A DNA stretch of 64,000 bases from Usnea hakonensis (lineage: Eukaryota > Ascomycota > Lecanoromycetes > Lecanorales > Parmeliaceae). Both the position numbers and the translations under genes were made by a program. The number at the start of each line of letters is the position of its first letter. The first letter of the stretch is position 1. The stretch covers positions 248,001-312,000 of the forward strand of contig BLJB01000001.1 of assembly GCA_013423325.1 (NCBI GenBank), given 5' to 3'. Below are positions 21,257 through 31,948 of the stretch, one piece after another. The notes under the pieces are model-generated. The model saw only the letters and a list, made by a program, of their open reading frames with translations, made no database searches and was not told the DNA's origin.

Positions 21257-21724
21257 CTACGACTGACAAGAAAAATACAAAGTATCCCCCCTAAACCCCT
21301 GCACCGCCGCCTGACTCTTCACATTCCTCCCCTGCCCATACTGCACCTTCTGATCCTTCCGCGGCGTCTGCGCGCGATTCTGCTTACTCTTCCCCGTCAG
21401 CTGCGCGTACGCATCCCCATACCTCGCCGGATCAACGGGCTTCTGGCTGGCAGGTTTCTGCTGCTTGCTGCGAGCGTTGAGTTGCGCAAAGGCGTCCTGG
21501 TATCGTGCTGGATCCACGGGGGGTACGGGCGGCACTCGCGACTTGGCTCGGGTTGCGGATGGTCGGTTGGGCTGGAGGTCGAAGAGGGGGACGTTCGGGT
21601 CGAAGGGGCGGGAGAGGCGGCTGTTGTTTTGGGGTTTGTGGGACTGGGTGGTTCGTCGCTTCGTGTTTGCTCTGGTTCGTGGTTGGGGGGCCGGGTTGGC
21701 GGGGCGGGAAGATGTGCAGCCCAT
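21257..21724 (-). CDS. MGCT-type protein with two DPARY repeats, predicted N-myristoylated
   Basis: 155 aa from MGCTSSRPANP. The frame is open further upstream, but the MGC start gives a canonical N-myristoylation and palmitoylation signal. The protein is basic and Pro/Gln-rich. It carries two copies of a 21-residue unit: VDPARYQDAFAQLNARSKQQ and, about 25 residues later, VDPARYGDAYAQLTGKSKQN. It probably attaches to membranes and presents short linear motifs. No family recognised. It seems related at its N-terminus to the 20632 gene. Confidence 0.6.
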   Translation of the reverse strand: MGCTSSRPANPAPQPRTRANTKRRTTQSHKPQNNSRLSRPFDPNVPLFDLQPNRPSATRAKSRVPPVPPVDPARYQDAFAQLNARSKQQKPASQKPVDPARYGDAYAQLTGKSKQNRAQTPRKDQKVQYGQGRNVKSQAAVQGFRGDTLYFSCQS

Positions 21725-22351
21725 TCCTGATGGGTTGCGTGGATGTCTTGGAGGGGAGTGGTGGTGGGTTGGTTGTTGTGGTGGGAGTTGGGAAACTGTG
21801 GGGATGTTGCTGATGTTGCTGGTTAAGTCGTATTGAGAAGAGAAGTATGCGATATTGCTAAATGGTTGTACAGAGAAGAGAAATGAATATGGTAGGAAGG
21901 AAGATGAGAATCTAGAACAGGGGCACACACACACATATATTTCTCGTCGATGTGTCTCTGCTCGAACAAAAACAATGCGGGGCACGTTCTTTCAGTCGTC
22001 TCGTCGCCTTTGTTCCGAACAAGCTCTCCTGTGTTTTGTTCTCAAATTTCATTGTTCACGGCGTTCACTCGGAATTATTGTGTGAATGAGACATTGCCCA
22101 TAACAAGGCGAGCATTGTTATCCACCACTATGTCAATGTTCCTTCGCCTGGATATTTGGACGCACAATGGCATTCATCATTGCTGGCCGGTCTGGACCTC
22201 ATTGTGATCATTGCATCTTATATATCAGATTCGCTTCCTAATCCTCAGCTACTCACACTCTCATCCAAAGCACCGCTCCCAACAGCTCGATACCACCACA
22301 TCTTCTCATCCAATACATATATATATCAAAACCCCAAACCAGCACCCAAAA
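21725..22351. other. Intergenic between divergent genes
   Basis: Shared 5' region of the minus-strand MGCT gene and the plus-strand secreted protein. An acacacacatatat tract lies at about 21927-21940, and a C/A-rich leader precedes 22352. Confidence 0.5.
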
Positions 22352-23047
22352 ATGCAACCACCCCACACCCTCGCCGCTCTAACCACCCTCCTAACCACCG
22401 TCTCCGCCACCTCCATCACCTTCCAAAACATGGGTTCCCAAACAATCTGCTACATGGCCGAACTATCCTCGGGCACCTTCCCCACAACAACCACCTGCCC
22501 CCAAGGCCCCGGCATCGCCATCCCAGCGGGCCAAACCACCACCGTCCCCCTCTCCCCCACCTTCAACGGCGCCCTCACAGCCTGGACCGACACCGTCCGC
22601 GGCGCCCGCTACGAGATAAACTTCGCCGCCACCCCCGGCTCAACCTGGTACGACGCCGACTACCAACTCGGCATGTCCCCCGGCACCCTCGGCCCCACCG
22701 ACAACCGCAAACTCTCCACCGGCCAGTCCGCCCTCTCCGGCGAACCGGATCCCCTCGCCAAAGCCAACGCCGCCTGGCCGCACACCACCAATCAAGCGGC
22801 CTTGCTCGCGTACCCGGATTATCTGAAGCAGGGGCCGGACGGGCAGCTGGAGTTTGTGTATTGCGATACCAATGCGCCGCAGGCTGTGATTGAGTTCTTC
22901 CAGGTGACGGCGGAGTTTGACGCGTATATTGATGCGGGGAGCGTGGCGGGGGTGACGCCGTCGGCTGCGGATGCAGAGGCGGTGAAGATGGCGGATGCGC
23001 AGAGTTTGAGGGTTGATACGCAGGATATGTCGATTGTGGCGCATTAG
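22352..23047 (+). CDS. Secreted protein, thaumatin-like beta fold possible
   Basis: A single exon of 231 aa. The start MQPPHTLAALTTLLTTVSA gives a signal peptide cut near SAT-SITF. The body has SITFQNMGSQTICYM, a Pro/Thr region, RGARYEINFAATPGSTWYDAD and GMSPGTLGPTDN. This is the layout of fungal secreted beta-sandwich proteins of thaumatin-like type. Only a few cysteines are present, so it is not a classical thaumatin. The strongly C-rich third positions in the 5' half give way to G-rich ones after about 22800. Confidence 0.6.
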   Translation: MQPPHTLAALTTLLTTVSATSITFQNMGSQTICYMAELSSGTFPTTTTCPQGPGIAIPAGQTTTVPLSPTFNGALTAWTDTVRGARYEINFAATPGSTWYDADYQLGMSPGTLGPTDNRKLSTGQSALSGEPDPLAKANAAWPHTTNQAALLAYPDYLKQGPDGQLEFVYCDTNAPQAVIEFFQVTAEFDAYIDAGSVAGVTPSAADAEAVKMADAQSLRVDTQDMSIVAH

Positions 23048-23344
23048 GTGGGTGGGTTTTTGGGGGGGGAATGTTGGGTGCAGTTTTGGATAGTTTCTGT
23101 GTTCCTTCTTCGTTCATGGGTTTGTGAATATTGAACGCATCTTTTGGATAGGTTTTGTATGTCTTCTTCTTTCTTGAATTCAACTTGATCCCGGTACAAA
23201 TCAATCCAATGGTACGTATCATCATATGACCAAGTAATGATCTTTCACTGCCAATGTGTTCCGCGCTTCCACTGAAGTGAGTGTCGGAGCCCAAGTGTTG
23301 ATATATTAGTGAAATCGCGGGAATAAATCTTAAGGACCATGTGA
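23048..23344. other. Intergenic between convergent genes
   Basis: 3' flanks of the secreted-protein gene and the NLR-like gene. Nothing else seen. Confidence 0.5.
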
Positions 23345-26300
23345 TTAGGGTGAGGTGGCTTGCGTACTAAGTGTTGGGTAGCGGTCGAGGGTCATCGACT
23401 CCTGTTTACTTTTAAATATCCGGAACTGCTCTAGCATCAACTCTCCCTTCAAGGTTCGAAACAGAATATCCCCGAAATTATTTCCAATTATGAGAGAAGG
23501 AGCGACGTCTTGAATCATATCAAGTAACGCTGCAACGAGATGGTGATCAAAGTGTCGAGTAGCGTACAAACCGAATGAGCTTTCTCTCAATACTGTGGGC
23601 AAATCGGGGAAATTCAATGCTGTTGTGGAGAAAATTTGCTTCACTACCAATGTGAATGCTGCCCAAATGTTGTCGACCGTCCAGTTGGTCGTGGGATCGC
23701 CAAAGTGCTTCCGGACCGCGTCAAACATCTGATCGAATTTGTGAAACATGCCATTCGGATTCCAAGGTAAGCACACTTTTGCCATCTCTGTATGAATAGC
23801 TATCCTAGCGGGTGGTGAAGAGATATCGCTATCCGGGGACATGAGGAAATAGTCTTTTACCGTTTGATGAGAAATTTCGATATGAACTTCACCACTTGAT
23901 TCCAAAGTCACAAACCGGAGCAGAGGTCCAAAAAGTCTTTGGAGATCCTCTTGCAGGGTTTCTTTTAGGCATTGATAAAGTTCTAGGTCATAGTCATCGG
24001 TGTGCGCGTTTCGGACCACCAATGCTGCTGCAAATTGCTCTATGCTGAGGCTTTTGAATGAGAGTAGGATCCATGAAAACCAGACTTTGGCTCGGCTCCG
24101 ATCTTCCAATTTAATTCTGGACCATATCCTATGGTACACCCCAGTGACGTCTGAAGGTAATGAATACAGCGCTTTTTCCAAAGCATCAGGTGAAGAGTCG
24201 GTATTCTCCTCCAAAATCTGTAAAAGTAGACTGACCAGAAGGTACATCTTATCGGCACGTTCACGGAGAATTTCGATGACGCGTGACTGGTGAAACATGT
24301 AGCCTGGGCGTTTTTTTACGAGTTTGTTGACACCAGCTCGAATGAATACATCCAGATCTGTGTCCATGTTATCCTCATCATCAAGCTCTATGTGGCGGGC
24401 ATGCGATTGGTCGAAGCGAATGTCGTGAAAAGAGCGGCTCGTTATCAGAAATTTGAAGCAGTATCCATTCTGGTTGCCCCTTTCCACCACTGTCTCAAAG
24501 CAGTCAAGCAGGCTGTTTCTTTCTGTGCCGGCTTCACATTCGTCCAGGGCATCGATGACACAGATGATACTCTGATAGCTTCCACAGGTCATCAAGTCAA
24601 TGAAATTTTTCTGCAAGAGCGACCACGTCCAGACCTCTCGGCTACCACCAGTGGTTTCAGCTCGTCTTGCATGCATTTCCCTCAAAGTGACCAGACTGCT
24701 GGATTTATTCCCTTTTGCTCCTAGATAACCCACAACTTGGGCTATGAGTCCACTCAGCAGGTTTGAAGCCGTTCGACGTTTCGCATCTGTGTCCTTAAAA
24801 GCAAAAAACAGCAGTGGCACGATACTTGAATCCAAGTCTCCCGCGATCACCTCTTTTTTCTTCCCAATACCATCTCTCGTAGAAAGTCGTTCAACGCTAT
24901 GTTTGTAAAGCATTCTAGCCAAGACGGTCTTGCCACAACCGGGCTTCCCAATAAATTGGATGATCTGAGATGATGAAGAAACCCATAGATCAGTCATGAT
25001 CGGGGTTTGGAAAATCCATTGGAAAGTTTTTGCTTCGGGATCGTGGACAGCAGCGAGGTGGTCATCCAAATCCATGTTATGCATTTCGTTAAAAGACTGG
25101 AGTAAGTTCTTATACAGGTGCTGATCTATGTTGGAAGTCGTGAGTTAGCTCGGAATTTTGGCCACAATTCTTCATGACAACATACTGTCTTTGGCTCCCT
25201 CGCTTGAGTCTCCCTCGGGGGTAAGGACAGTCTCAAGAAAAGAAGCAATGCGCTCCGGGATATTATCGAGATAGATCCGTGTAGCCGCTACCAGCTCTGC
25301 CATTTTCGTATGCTCTTCTAAGCCAATTTTTTCCAATCCTCTTTCGACGTTGAAACGGAAATACAAGTTGCTACATTTCCCCCCTTGGAGAGACATCCTG
25401 AACCGTTTCTCCGTCTTCTCGGTTTCCGTTGCAAGACCTTTCAATGTATCGATCACCTCCAAGGTATTCTCCCCCCAGGCCGTCAAAGGAGACTGTCCGG
25501 TTCCAATGCTTAGAATGCATCCCATTCTGGTCTCGATATCTTGCCAGACACGTCGAGCTTCTTCTAGCAGTCTCTCTATAGGATTGTTAGACTCCGTCGC
25601 TCCGTCGATAAATTCTTCACCGAATGGTCCGATTGAGACCGGATCGAAGAATGTGGCGGCTGCAGAAGTCGCTCTACAAGCTTCCCATATCATAGGCTCT
25701 ACCTCTTTGACATTGGAAGAGTAATTTCTGAAAAGCACTGTGCCGACCTTCTGACGTCTGGTCGCGCACACAAAGCTAAATCAATTTACACCTTAAGTAC
25801 ACATGGATATATAGCACTTTGGGGTTGCTTACACTCGACAACGTGGCTCAGTATCGATTCTTAGCATGACATTGGGATCTTTACTCTTATCGTACCGCGC
25901 GACTATGTTTTGAATTGCCTCTTTTAGCTTTGCGGAGTCAAATTTTTCTTTCATGTGCCATTTGGCCCTTAACTTTCCAACAACGGGAACCCGCGATTTC
26001 TTTGGCACAAATACTTGCTCAGAGAGACGAATGTACGCATCGATGCACTCCTGGACGGTCATGTGTAAGCGTCCCAGCATAATTGCAATGAGTCTGTGAA
26101 TCTTTCAGTTTCGATTCGATCAAGCCCTGGACCAATCCCAGCCTACTGACCCTCCTGTACTTGTCCCTCCGATCATGTCAAAGAAATCGCAAGGCTTTGG
26201 CGGATTCTTTGGATCAACATCTTTCAGGAGACGTTGAAGAATCATCAGACTGGACAGTCCCCGAACACCTCCACCATCTAGCGTTCATGAGTTTCTTAGT

Positions 26301-26369
26301 TCAAGGCTACTGTGTTGAATGGGTTTTGAGTGAGAACCTACCAAGAGACAACAAACGTAACCGCGCCAT
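23345..26369 (-). CDS. Patatin-NACHT NLR-like receptor
   Basis: Exons 26369-26342, 26277-26151, 26093-25833, 25775-25186 and 25125-23345 join in frame to give 928 aa. Residues about 1-310 form a patatin-like phospholipase domain: MARLRLLSLDGGGVRGLSSL (oxyanion loop), the nucleophile elbow GGTSTGG (about 46-52) and the catalytic Asp in FIDGAT. The NACHT domain follows: Walker A IGKPGCGKT (about 375-385), Walker B IICVIDALDECE, and a winged-helix-like part. No ankyrin, TPR or WD repeats follow; the protein ends in a helical stretch. Fungal patatin-NACHT proteins act in non-self recognition and regulated cell death, with the lipase as effector; that role is inferred here. Confidence 0.88.
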
Positions 26370-26700
26370 TTCTGAGTGTCGGGAGAGACTTTAGAGATGG
26401 AAGTTTCGAGTCGATATGAGATGAAAAGCTGAGATGCTCACAGGATTTTTCAGGTTGACAGCCCCACTAGAGCTAGCCTCTCTATGGCTAGTGTATTGCT
26501 CTTATCCAATCACATTTTTCTTGATACCTACCTTACCATGAGTACTCCAGGTAAAACCTCGGCTGTTCTTTTTCAATCGATTTATCTCGAGATTGCACGA
26601 ATGTCTTTATCAGGTCAGGACTGACGGGTCGTATTTGCTATCCCAAGCATAGTCATTTATTAACACACACGCATCAGCTTCCAATTGCCATCATGCCAGG
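26370..26700. other. Intergenic
   Basis: 5' flank of the NLR-like gene. No coding signal seen. Confidence 0.5.
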
Positions 26701-26744
26701 ACCATGTGATACCCAGTTGCTGACCTACTCGTGAAAGAGTATTA

Positions 26745-27533
26745 TAATGGAATCAAGGGCAAGGTCATCCTCACCACTGGCGTCTCACCCAACGGTCTCG
26801 GTGCCTTTTTCGTCGAGTACTCCCTGGATTATCAACGTCGCAAGTGACGGCCACAGGTTCTCTGCCGTGCGCTGGTGCGATAATGGGTTCGCTGTGAGTC
26901 CTGACCGATTGATCAGGTGGTATTGGTAGCCTGGAAGATATTCGCGCTAATGGGGCAGTAGGAGGGCAAGCTCTACAATAAGTAGCGCGCTTACCGCCAG
27001 GGTAAGGCTGCAAACGTGCTCTTCGCTACAAGTCTAGCCAAGAAGCTAGGGGGCAAAGGTCTCACAGCCGTTTCTCTCCACCCCGGTATCATTGGTACCA
27101 ACCTCGGAGATCACGTAGATTAGAATTTGGAGTATTCAGGCATGCGTAAGTCAATATTTCGCGCTACCACCGGAGAGGGACGTAATGCTTACCATCGGAC
27201 GGCGGACAGAGAAATTGGACAAGGAGCTAGGCAACAAAGAAGGCTGGGCGGAAGGCTTCGACTTCAAAACGCCAGCACGCGGAGTCGCGACGCTCGTCTA
27301 TGCTGCATTTGAGCCGACTTTGAAGAGTCAGTCAGTCATTCGCCTTCATTTGTATCGGTTGCCTTACCGAGGTGAGCTAATGTCGTTCAGAGCATAATGG
27401 AGCTTATATACAGGACTGCCATATTGCGGACCCCCACAAGGAAACGATCAAGCCGTACGCTCAAGACCCAGTTGAGGCAGACCGCTCATGGAAGTTGAGC
27501 GAAGAGATCGTAGGGCGGAGCTTTGATCACTAG
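26745..27533 (+). pseudogene. Short-chain dehydrogenase/reductase pseudogene with internal deletion
   Basis: Fragments of one SDR of the retinol-dehydrogenase/WWOX-like type appear in order. IKGKVILTTGVSPNGLGAFF (Rossmann Gly-rich start, about 26752) is joined almost directly to IINVASDGHRFSAVRW (about 26828). Then come GKAANVLFATSLAKKLGGKG and VSLHPGIIGTNL (about 27001-27110), then FDFKTPARGVATLVYAAFEP (27260) and the C-terminal DCHIADPHKE...KLSEEIVG (27413-27533). About 100 residues between the first two fragments are missing, stops interrupt the frames, and the YxxxK Tyr context is lost. It cannot encode a complete enzyme. Confidence 0.8.
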
Positions 27534-28802
27534 GAAACGCTGAAGATGGCTATTACAACGTTAAGGATCAAGTGCCATAAAATACGATCAAAATCATTGG
27601 GAATGTATCTGGAAGTATTCATATATTTAATGATATTTTTAAGGTCGTATCGTTTAATTATCAATAATGAGATGGTGTGCGTGCGGTGGAAGCCCCCAAT
27701 CCGTCTTCGATTAACCCCCCTGTGAGATGAGTCAATAAGCGTGCAAATTAATGGATGCGCTGGACATGAACCTGAATCTTGAGAAGGGAATTCAGACTTG
27801 GAGATGCGAGAGAGTGTCGGGGGGTGCGATATCTCATTAGTACTCCACCGTACTGGCAATAGCCACTTCCAAAGGCTATGGGATCATTTTCGGTCAGTCT
27901 CAAGCCGTGGATTGACTTGCATGATTATTTAAGTATATGGTTGCTCGGTAGATGTCGATTGACTTACCTTACTTACTTTACTTTGGCGTCATTATTGAAC
28001 ACGATAACAACGGCAAGTCTCAAGAGAACCTGAGAGCCATGAGGGTTGGGACACAAAAGCCAAATTCTCTTCTCAGTCTGAAAATTCAAAATTCAAAATA
28101 CGAGAGTAATTTATCCCTGACAAGCCTTAGCGGAATAACCAATCAATACGTACGTATTTAATAATTTGCCAACATGCGGGGTAGCTCCAACTACCAACAC
28201 GGGTCCTATCCAACATTCAAAGCTTCCTACCTTACTTTCTTCTCAGTGAGCGTTGTTACTTGTATGACCACAGAACTTAGGCTCCTCTAAAGGCTTCATG
28301 CTCTGACTTTCTAATATCTTCGTCCTTCTGACGCTGCAGTACTCCCACTCATCGCCCTTGCTCTCACTAGTACGCGTCCTTCTCTCCAGAAGAGAAACGG
28401 ATACTTTTCTGCTGAGCGTCATGAAATATGCCTCGCGCATCAATGCTGTACCTGGCTCAAAAGCGGACAATGTCATTGCTTCCTCTGTCGTTGGTCTTGT
28501 TGGTGACCAGCGTGTCTCCCGCCATCAATTAATTCTTCTAACCAACTTTTAATACGTACGTAGTTCGAATTGATTGTGGAGCGACAGCGTACCTGGAATA
28601 GATGAGAATTGAGCCGCTAAGATGTTTCTTAAGCACCGTACTTTAATTATATTGCATGCTGTTGGTATCGAATTTCCCGGCCTTCTTTGGATTTCGTTTT
28701 CACTGTTGGCCGCGTCAAGTTACTGATTGTTATAAAGACATCACCACATTTCTACATCTCGAATTCATTGTGCTTTATTGAGTCACTTGACAGGTTTGAG
28801 CT
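27534..28802. other. Intergenic, 1.3 kb
   Basis: Rather AT-rich, with short tandem motifs (cttacctTACTTACTTTAC at about 27962; tacgtacgta at 28149 and 28553). No supported gene. Frames at 27530-27859 (minus) and 28243-28476 (minus) look like chance. Confidence 0.5.
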
Positions 28803-30860
28803 ATGCATTCTTTATTGAAAAGACTGGTACTCACCTCTCTCTGGTCCACAACATCAGCAGCAGCATTCATAAACACGTCAATCTCTACAAACTCATCGAG
28901 CGTGAAAATTCACGCTCTCCTCAAAAACGAGTCCATCGCTACAAACTCGGGCGACAAGGCTTACGCTAATGCCAGCCTACTCGGAATACCCAGCCCTGAT
29001 ACAACACCAGACTTCGACTATAACTTCAACGTTATCTTCAAGGGCGGAAAATGCACCGCAAGCCAGGAAGCGACGATCCTGAAGACCATGGCTGATGTTG
29101 CGGGACTGAGCGATCGAATAAAGCTATGGGAGAAGGATAGTTTCCACGACTGGCAGCCCGAAGTGAAATACTGGTTCGGTGAGAACCCACAGTCCAAGGA
29201 TGCATGGATCAAAAGTAAAGAAGCTCTCTTCTCTGTCATAGACTTAGTCGTTGACATCGCTGTCAGATAATTTCCTCAGAATGAGCACGGCCGTTAGAGA
29301 GCGGAAAGACGCATGGATCAATACCTGGGTGTACGTTGGGTGCGATTATCCATGGAATAAACCCACTATGGCATGCAGTGCGCTCAATCCAGTCTTCAAT
29401 TGGAACAACAATTACGGATTTTTTAGAAGATGGGTAGGCTAACGAGAAGATTGATCCTATGACTTCAGCTGCGAAACCTGCTAACGCTTCTAGGATACGA
29501 TCGTATGGAATTTTTGTCCGGGGTTTTTTCAACTTCCCAGTATCGAAGATCAGATCAAAAGAACACTCAACGATCCGAAAAAAGACATACATTACATGGA
29601 GAATTACTTGGACACGCGGGAACAATGGCTTTTTCCGGGACTCTTATCAATTCGCTCTATAGGTATCAAAAAATGTAATGCTGACTTCCTTTAAATCGAC
29701 CTCATATACTGACGAGGAAGCTAGTCACTCGCACCTGGGCCGCACGTATTCAGAACCCGTGGTCTTGTTACCAATTAGCGGTACTCGAGGGCCTCGATTA
29801 TACTTTGTTGAATTGTACGAGAATGTCTGGAGTTGTAGGCATCATTCAACTGACGATTGCACAGATATGTCGTATTTCTATACCGCGATGGCCATAACAA
29901 TTCCGGAGTCCTTTAGTTGGAGTGCCCGTCCTTTGACCTCAAAAGAATCAAATTTTGCCGGTACAGGGTTCCAGTTGAATAACAGCAACGGCGCGATTCC
30001 ACCGCAACCACCCCCTAGCTCAGTGGCTGCACTTCACGACAGTGCAGGAACAGAGACTACCAGTCCAGAGGGTACCATGCCTGCCGCTTCTGACGTGGCG
30101 CCATTCACTATTCTCGGAAGTATAGCTTTTGCGACTGTGACGGACACAGCCCATACGAGCACTGAGAATTGCTTTACCTACCTGCCATCGGTATCCGTGC
30201 AAGGTCTGCAAAGTGAAGTGTGTGACTGTGGAACGACGACCGCCACTTTAACAACCCAAGGATTGACCACGGGCTGCGCGCTTGGAAATTCGATCGTCAC
30301 GATCAACAAGTTTCCGACACCGACATTCAGTGCATCTACTACTACCGCTGCTCCGATGGTGAATGTGACACCGACATTCAACGCACCTACTACCACTACT
30401 CCGATGGTAATATCGCCAAAGCGTATGTATCAGACCTTATTTGACAAGAAGGTGAAAGATGAAACTGACGTTTTTAGCAACTCCGACACGAGCGTTTGAG
30501 ATCATGTCCAAGGTAGGTTCGATTAACGTGGGATATCAAGACCTTACAGTCGACGATTGGTCCGTCTACTCGCACGCACCCGGCCAGGCCACAAAGATCA
30601 ACGCATGTGACGGCGGATTTTGGTGGTCCTCAGCTAGCTACAGTGGCTTCCCAACTGAACTAGGGGCATTCCAGGGACGTGGACTCAATACTCAGTACAG
30701 CGGATGTGTCTATCAAGGTCCGAAGACAGCCGCTGGTAGCGTCAGCTGTCCGGGCATGGCCACGTGGACAGCGTGCAGCGCGGCCCCTGCATCGACACAG
30801 CAATGTTATAACGGTGCCGGGTACGACGTCTTCACCGCGCAGGCCGAATGTAATTTCTGA
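28803..30860 (+). pseudogene. Decayed secreted metallopeptidase-like gene with Thr-rich linker
   Basis: Exon 1, 28803 to about 29214, has a signal peptide (MHSLLKRLVLTSLWSTTSAA) and FNVIFKGGKCTASQEATIL. Exons about 29269-29431 (AWINTWVYVGCDYPWNKP) and 29494-29656 (DTIVWNFCPGFFQLPSIEDQ) follow in frame after GT..AG introns. The layout resembles fungal zincin peptidases of the M35/lysine-specific metallo-endopeptidase type. However, the place of the zinc motif after NYLDTREQW reads FPGLLSI where HE--H is expected. At about 29657 the reading frame shifts by one base into the next open stretch (29660-30433: YENVWSC, YFYTAMAI, then a Pro/Thr linker). An intron at about 30421-30478 leads to a Trp/Cys-containing C-terminal domain ending AQAECNF. 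Probably inactive. Confidence 0.6.
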
Positions 30861-31430
30861 GTGACTATGTAGCGGTGGAGCGTGGTGGGCTCTCATAATC
30901 CGGGCCGGAAAAACCATTCCTATACAATTTACATAGACACATTTCCTTATTGACACAACTCATTGTTGACTTTGTAATTCTAGGAGACACATGCAACATC
31001 TATATAGCGTCCTCGCTGTTTCATAACTACATACGAGCAGTGTCTATGCAAAGTAAGCAAAGTAAGTTCAGCACGCATGCGTCGATGCATCGCGCGGACT
31101 GTCACAGCTAGGTTGAGAGTCGTTCTGCGCACATCCATTCTCCTCAACCCAAAGCATAGCAACATGCAGACAAGGTACTCAACAACGCCCCTCCCAAACC
31201 CTCACAAATACTTCAAACCTCCGCGAACAATAACCCCCTCCCTAACAAAAAAACTACAAAAACCATTTTCCAACACAATAGCCCTTCAAAGCCATTGTCC
31301 ACCCTCCTCCCCTCCAAAAACTCATATAATCAACCCCCCCACCCCACCGCGCGCTATAGAGCCACAGCCCATCACCAAACCTCAATTTATATATACACCC
31401 ATCCATCCTCAAATTTTCGCCCCCGAAACA
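30861..31430. other. Intergenic, leader of the interrupted membrane-protein gene
   Basis: C/A-rich in its second half, with no gene. A frame open upstream of 31431 from 31077 is low complexity and probably leader. Confidence 0.5.
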
Positions 31431-31627
31431 ATGAGCCCAACCAACCTCACCCCCCCTCCACCCGCAACACCCCTCGGCTGTTCGAATCCCAACAGCTGCC
31501 ATCCTATTCTTCTCGGACTGGGCTTCCTGTACGTGGTTTGTCTGCTCATCATGCTTTTTGATTGTTTTGCGGATCGACGGCGAGGGAAAACAGACCGGTT
31601 TGATTACTCATCGCCAAAAGGGGGAAG

Positions 31628-31948
31628 TGTTGATAATTATGATTCAAATAGTGCGGGGAATGGTAATTACCTTGCCAATATCATATTAGGGCTAGGGCTG
31701 ACTCGATCTATATAATGAGACTATTAAGAAAGATACTCTTTAGGAGGGAAGAGGACCTACTATATATATAAATTTAGTAGAGAGTAGTCTAAATCTATAT
31801 AGTAATTACTATATAGCTATAGGAAAATCCCGAAGCCTCAGATATTTACTATTCTACTACTAAAAGCTATTCTCCGCCCTATTCTTATTATAGTATATTT
31901 GGTCTATATTTGGAATAAGTTATTACTAAGCTATTAGGACTATTAATA
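31628..31948. repeat. Left LTR (3' LTR of the minus-oriented Copia element)
   Basis: 321 bp, TGTTGATAATT...ATTAATA (originally ending AACA, as in the right copy). Its outer 100 bp are unmutated while its inner part has many CA-to-TA changes relative to the right LTR. On its inner flank, read on the minus strand, lies AAAGAGGGAG, a good polypurine tract. Confidence 0.95.

Noticed and set aside
21191..21836. Plus-strand Arg/Gly-rich frames
   Set aside because: Antisense of the MGCT-type gene; composition artefacts.
23345..26369. The patatin-NACHT gene together with the left-hand module as cargo of a giant Starship element
   Set aside because: Patatin and NLR genes are known Starship cargo, but no tyrosine-recombinase captain (DUF3435) or other signature gene was seen in the window.
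31480..31500. gttcgaatcc, resembling a tRNA B box
   Set aside because: It lies in the coding region of the interrupted membrane-protein gene, with no A box or cloverleaf around it. No tRNA was found in the window.
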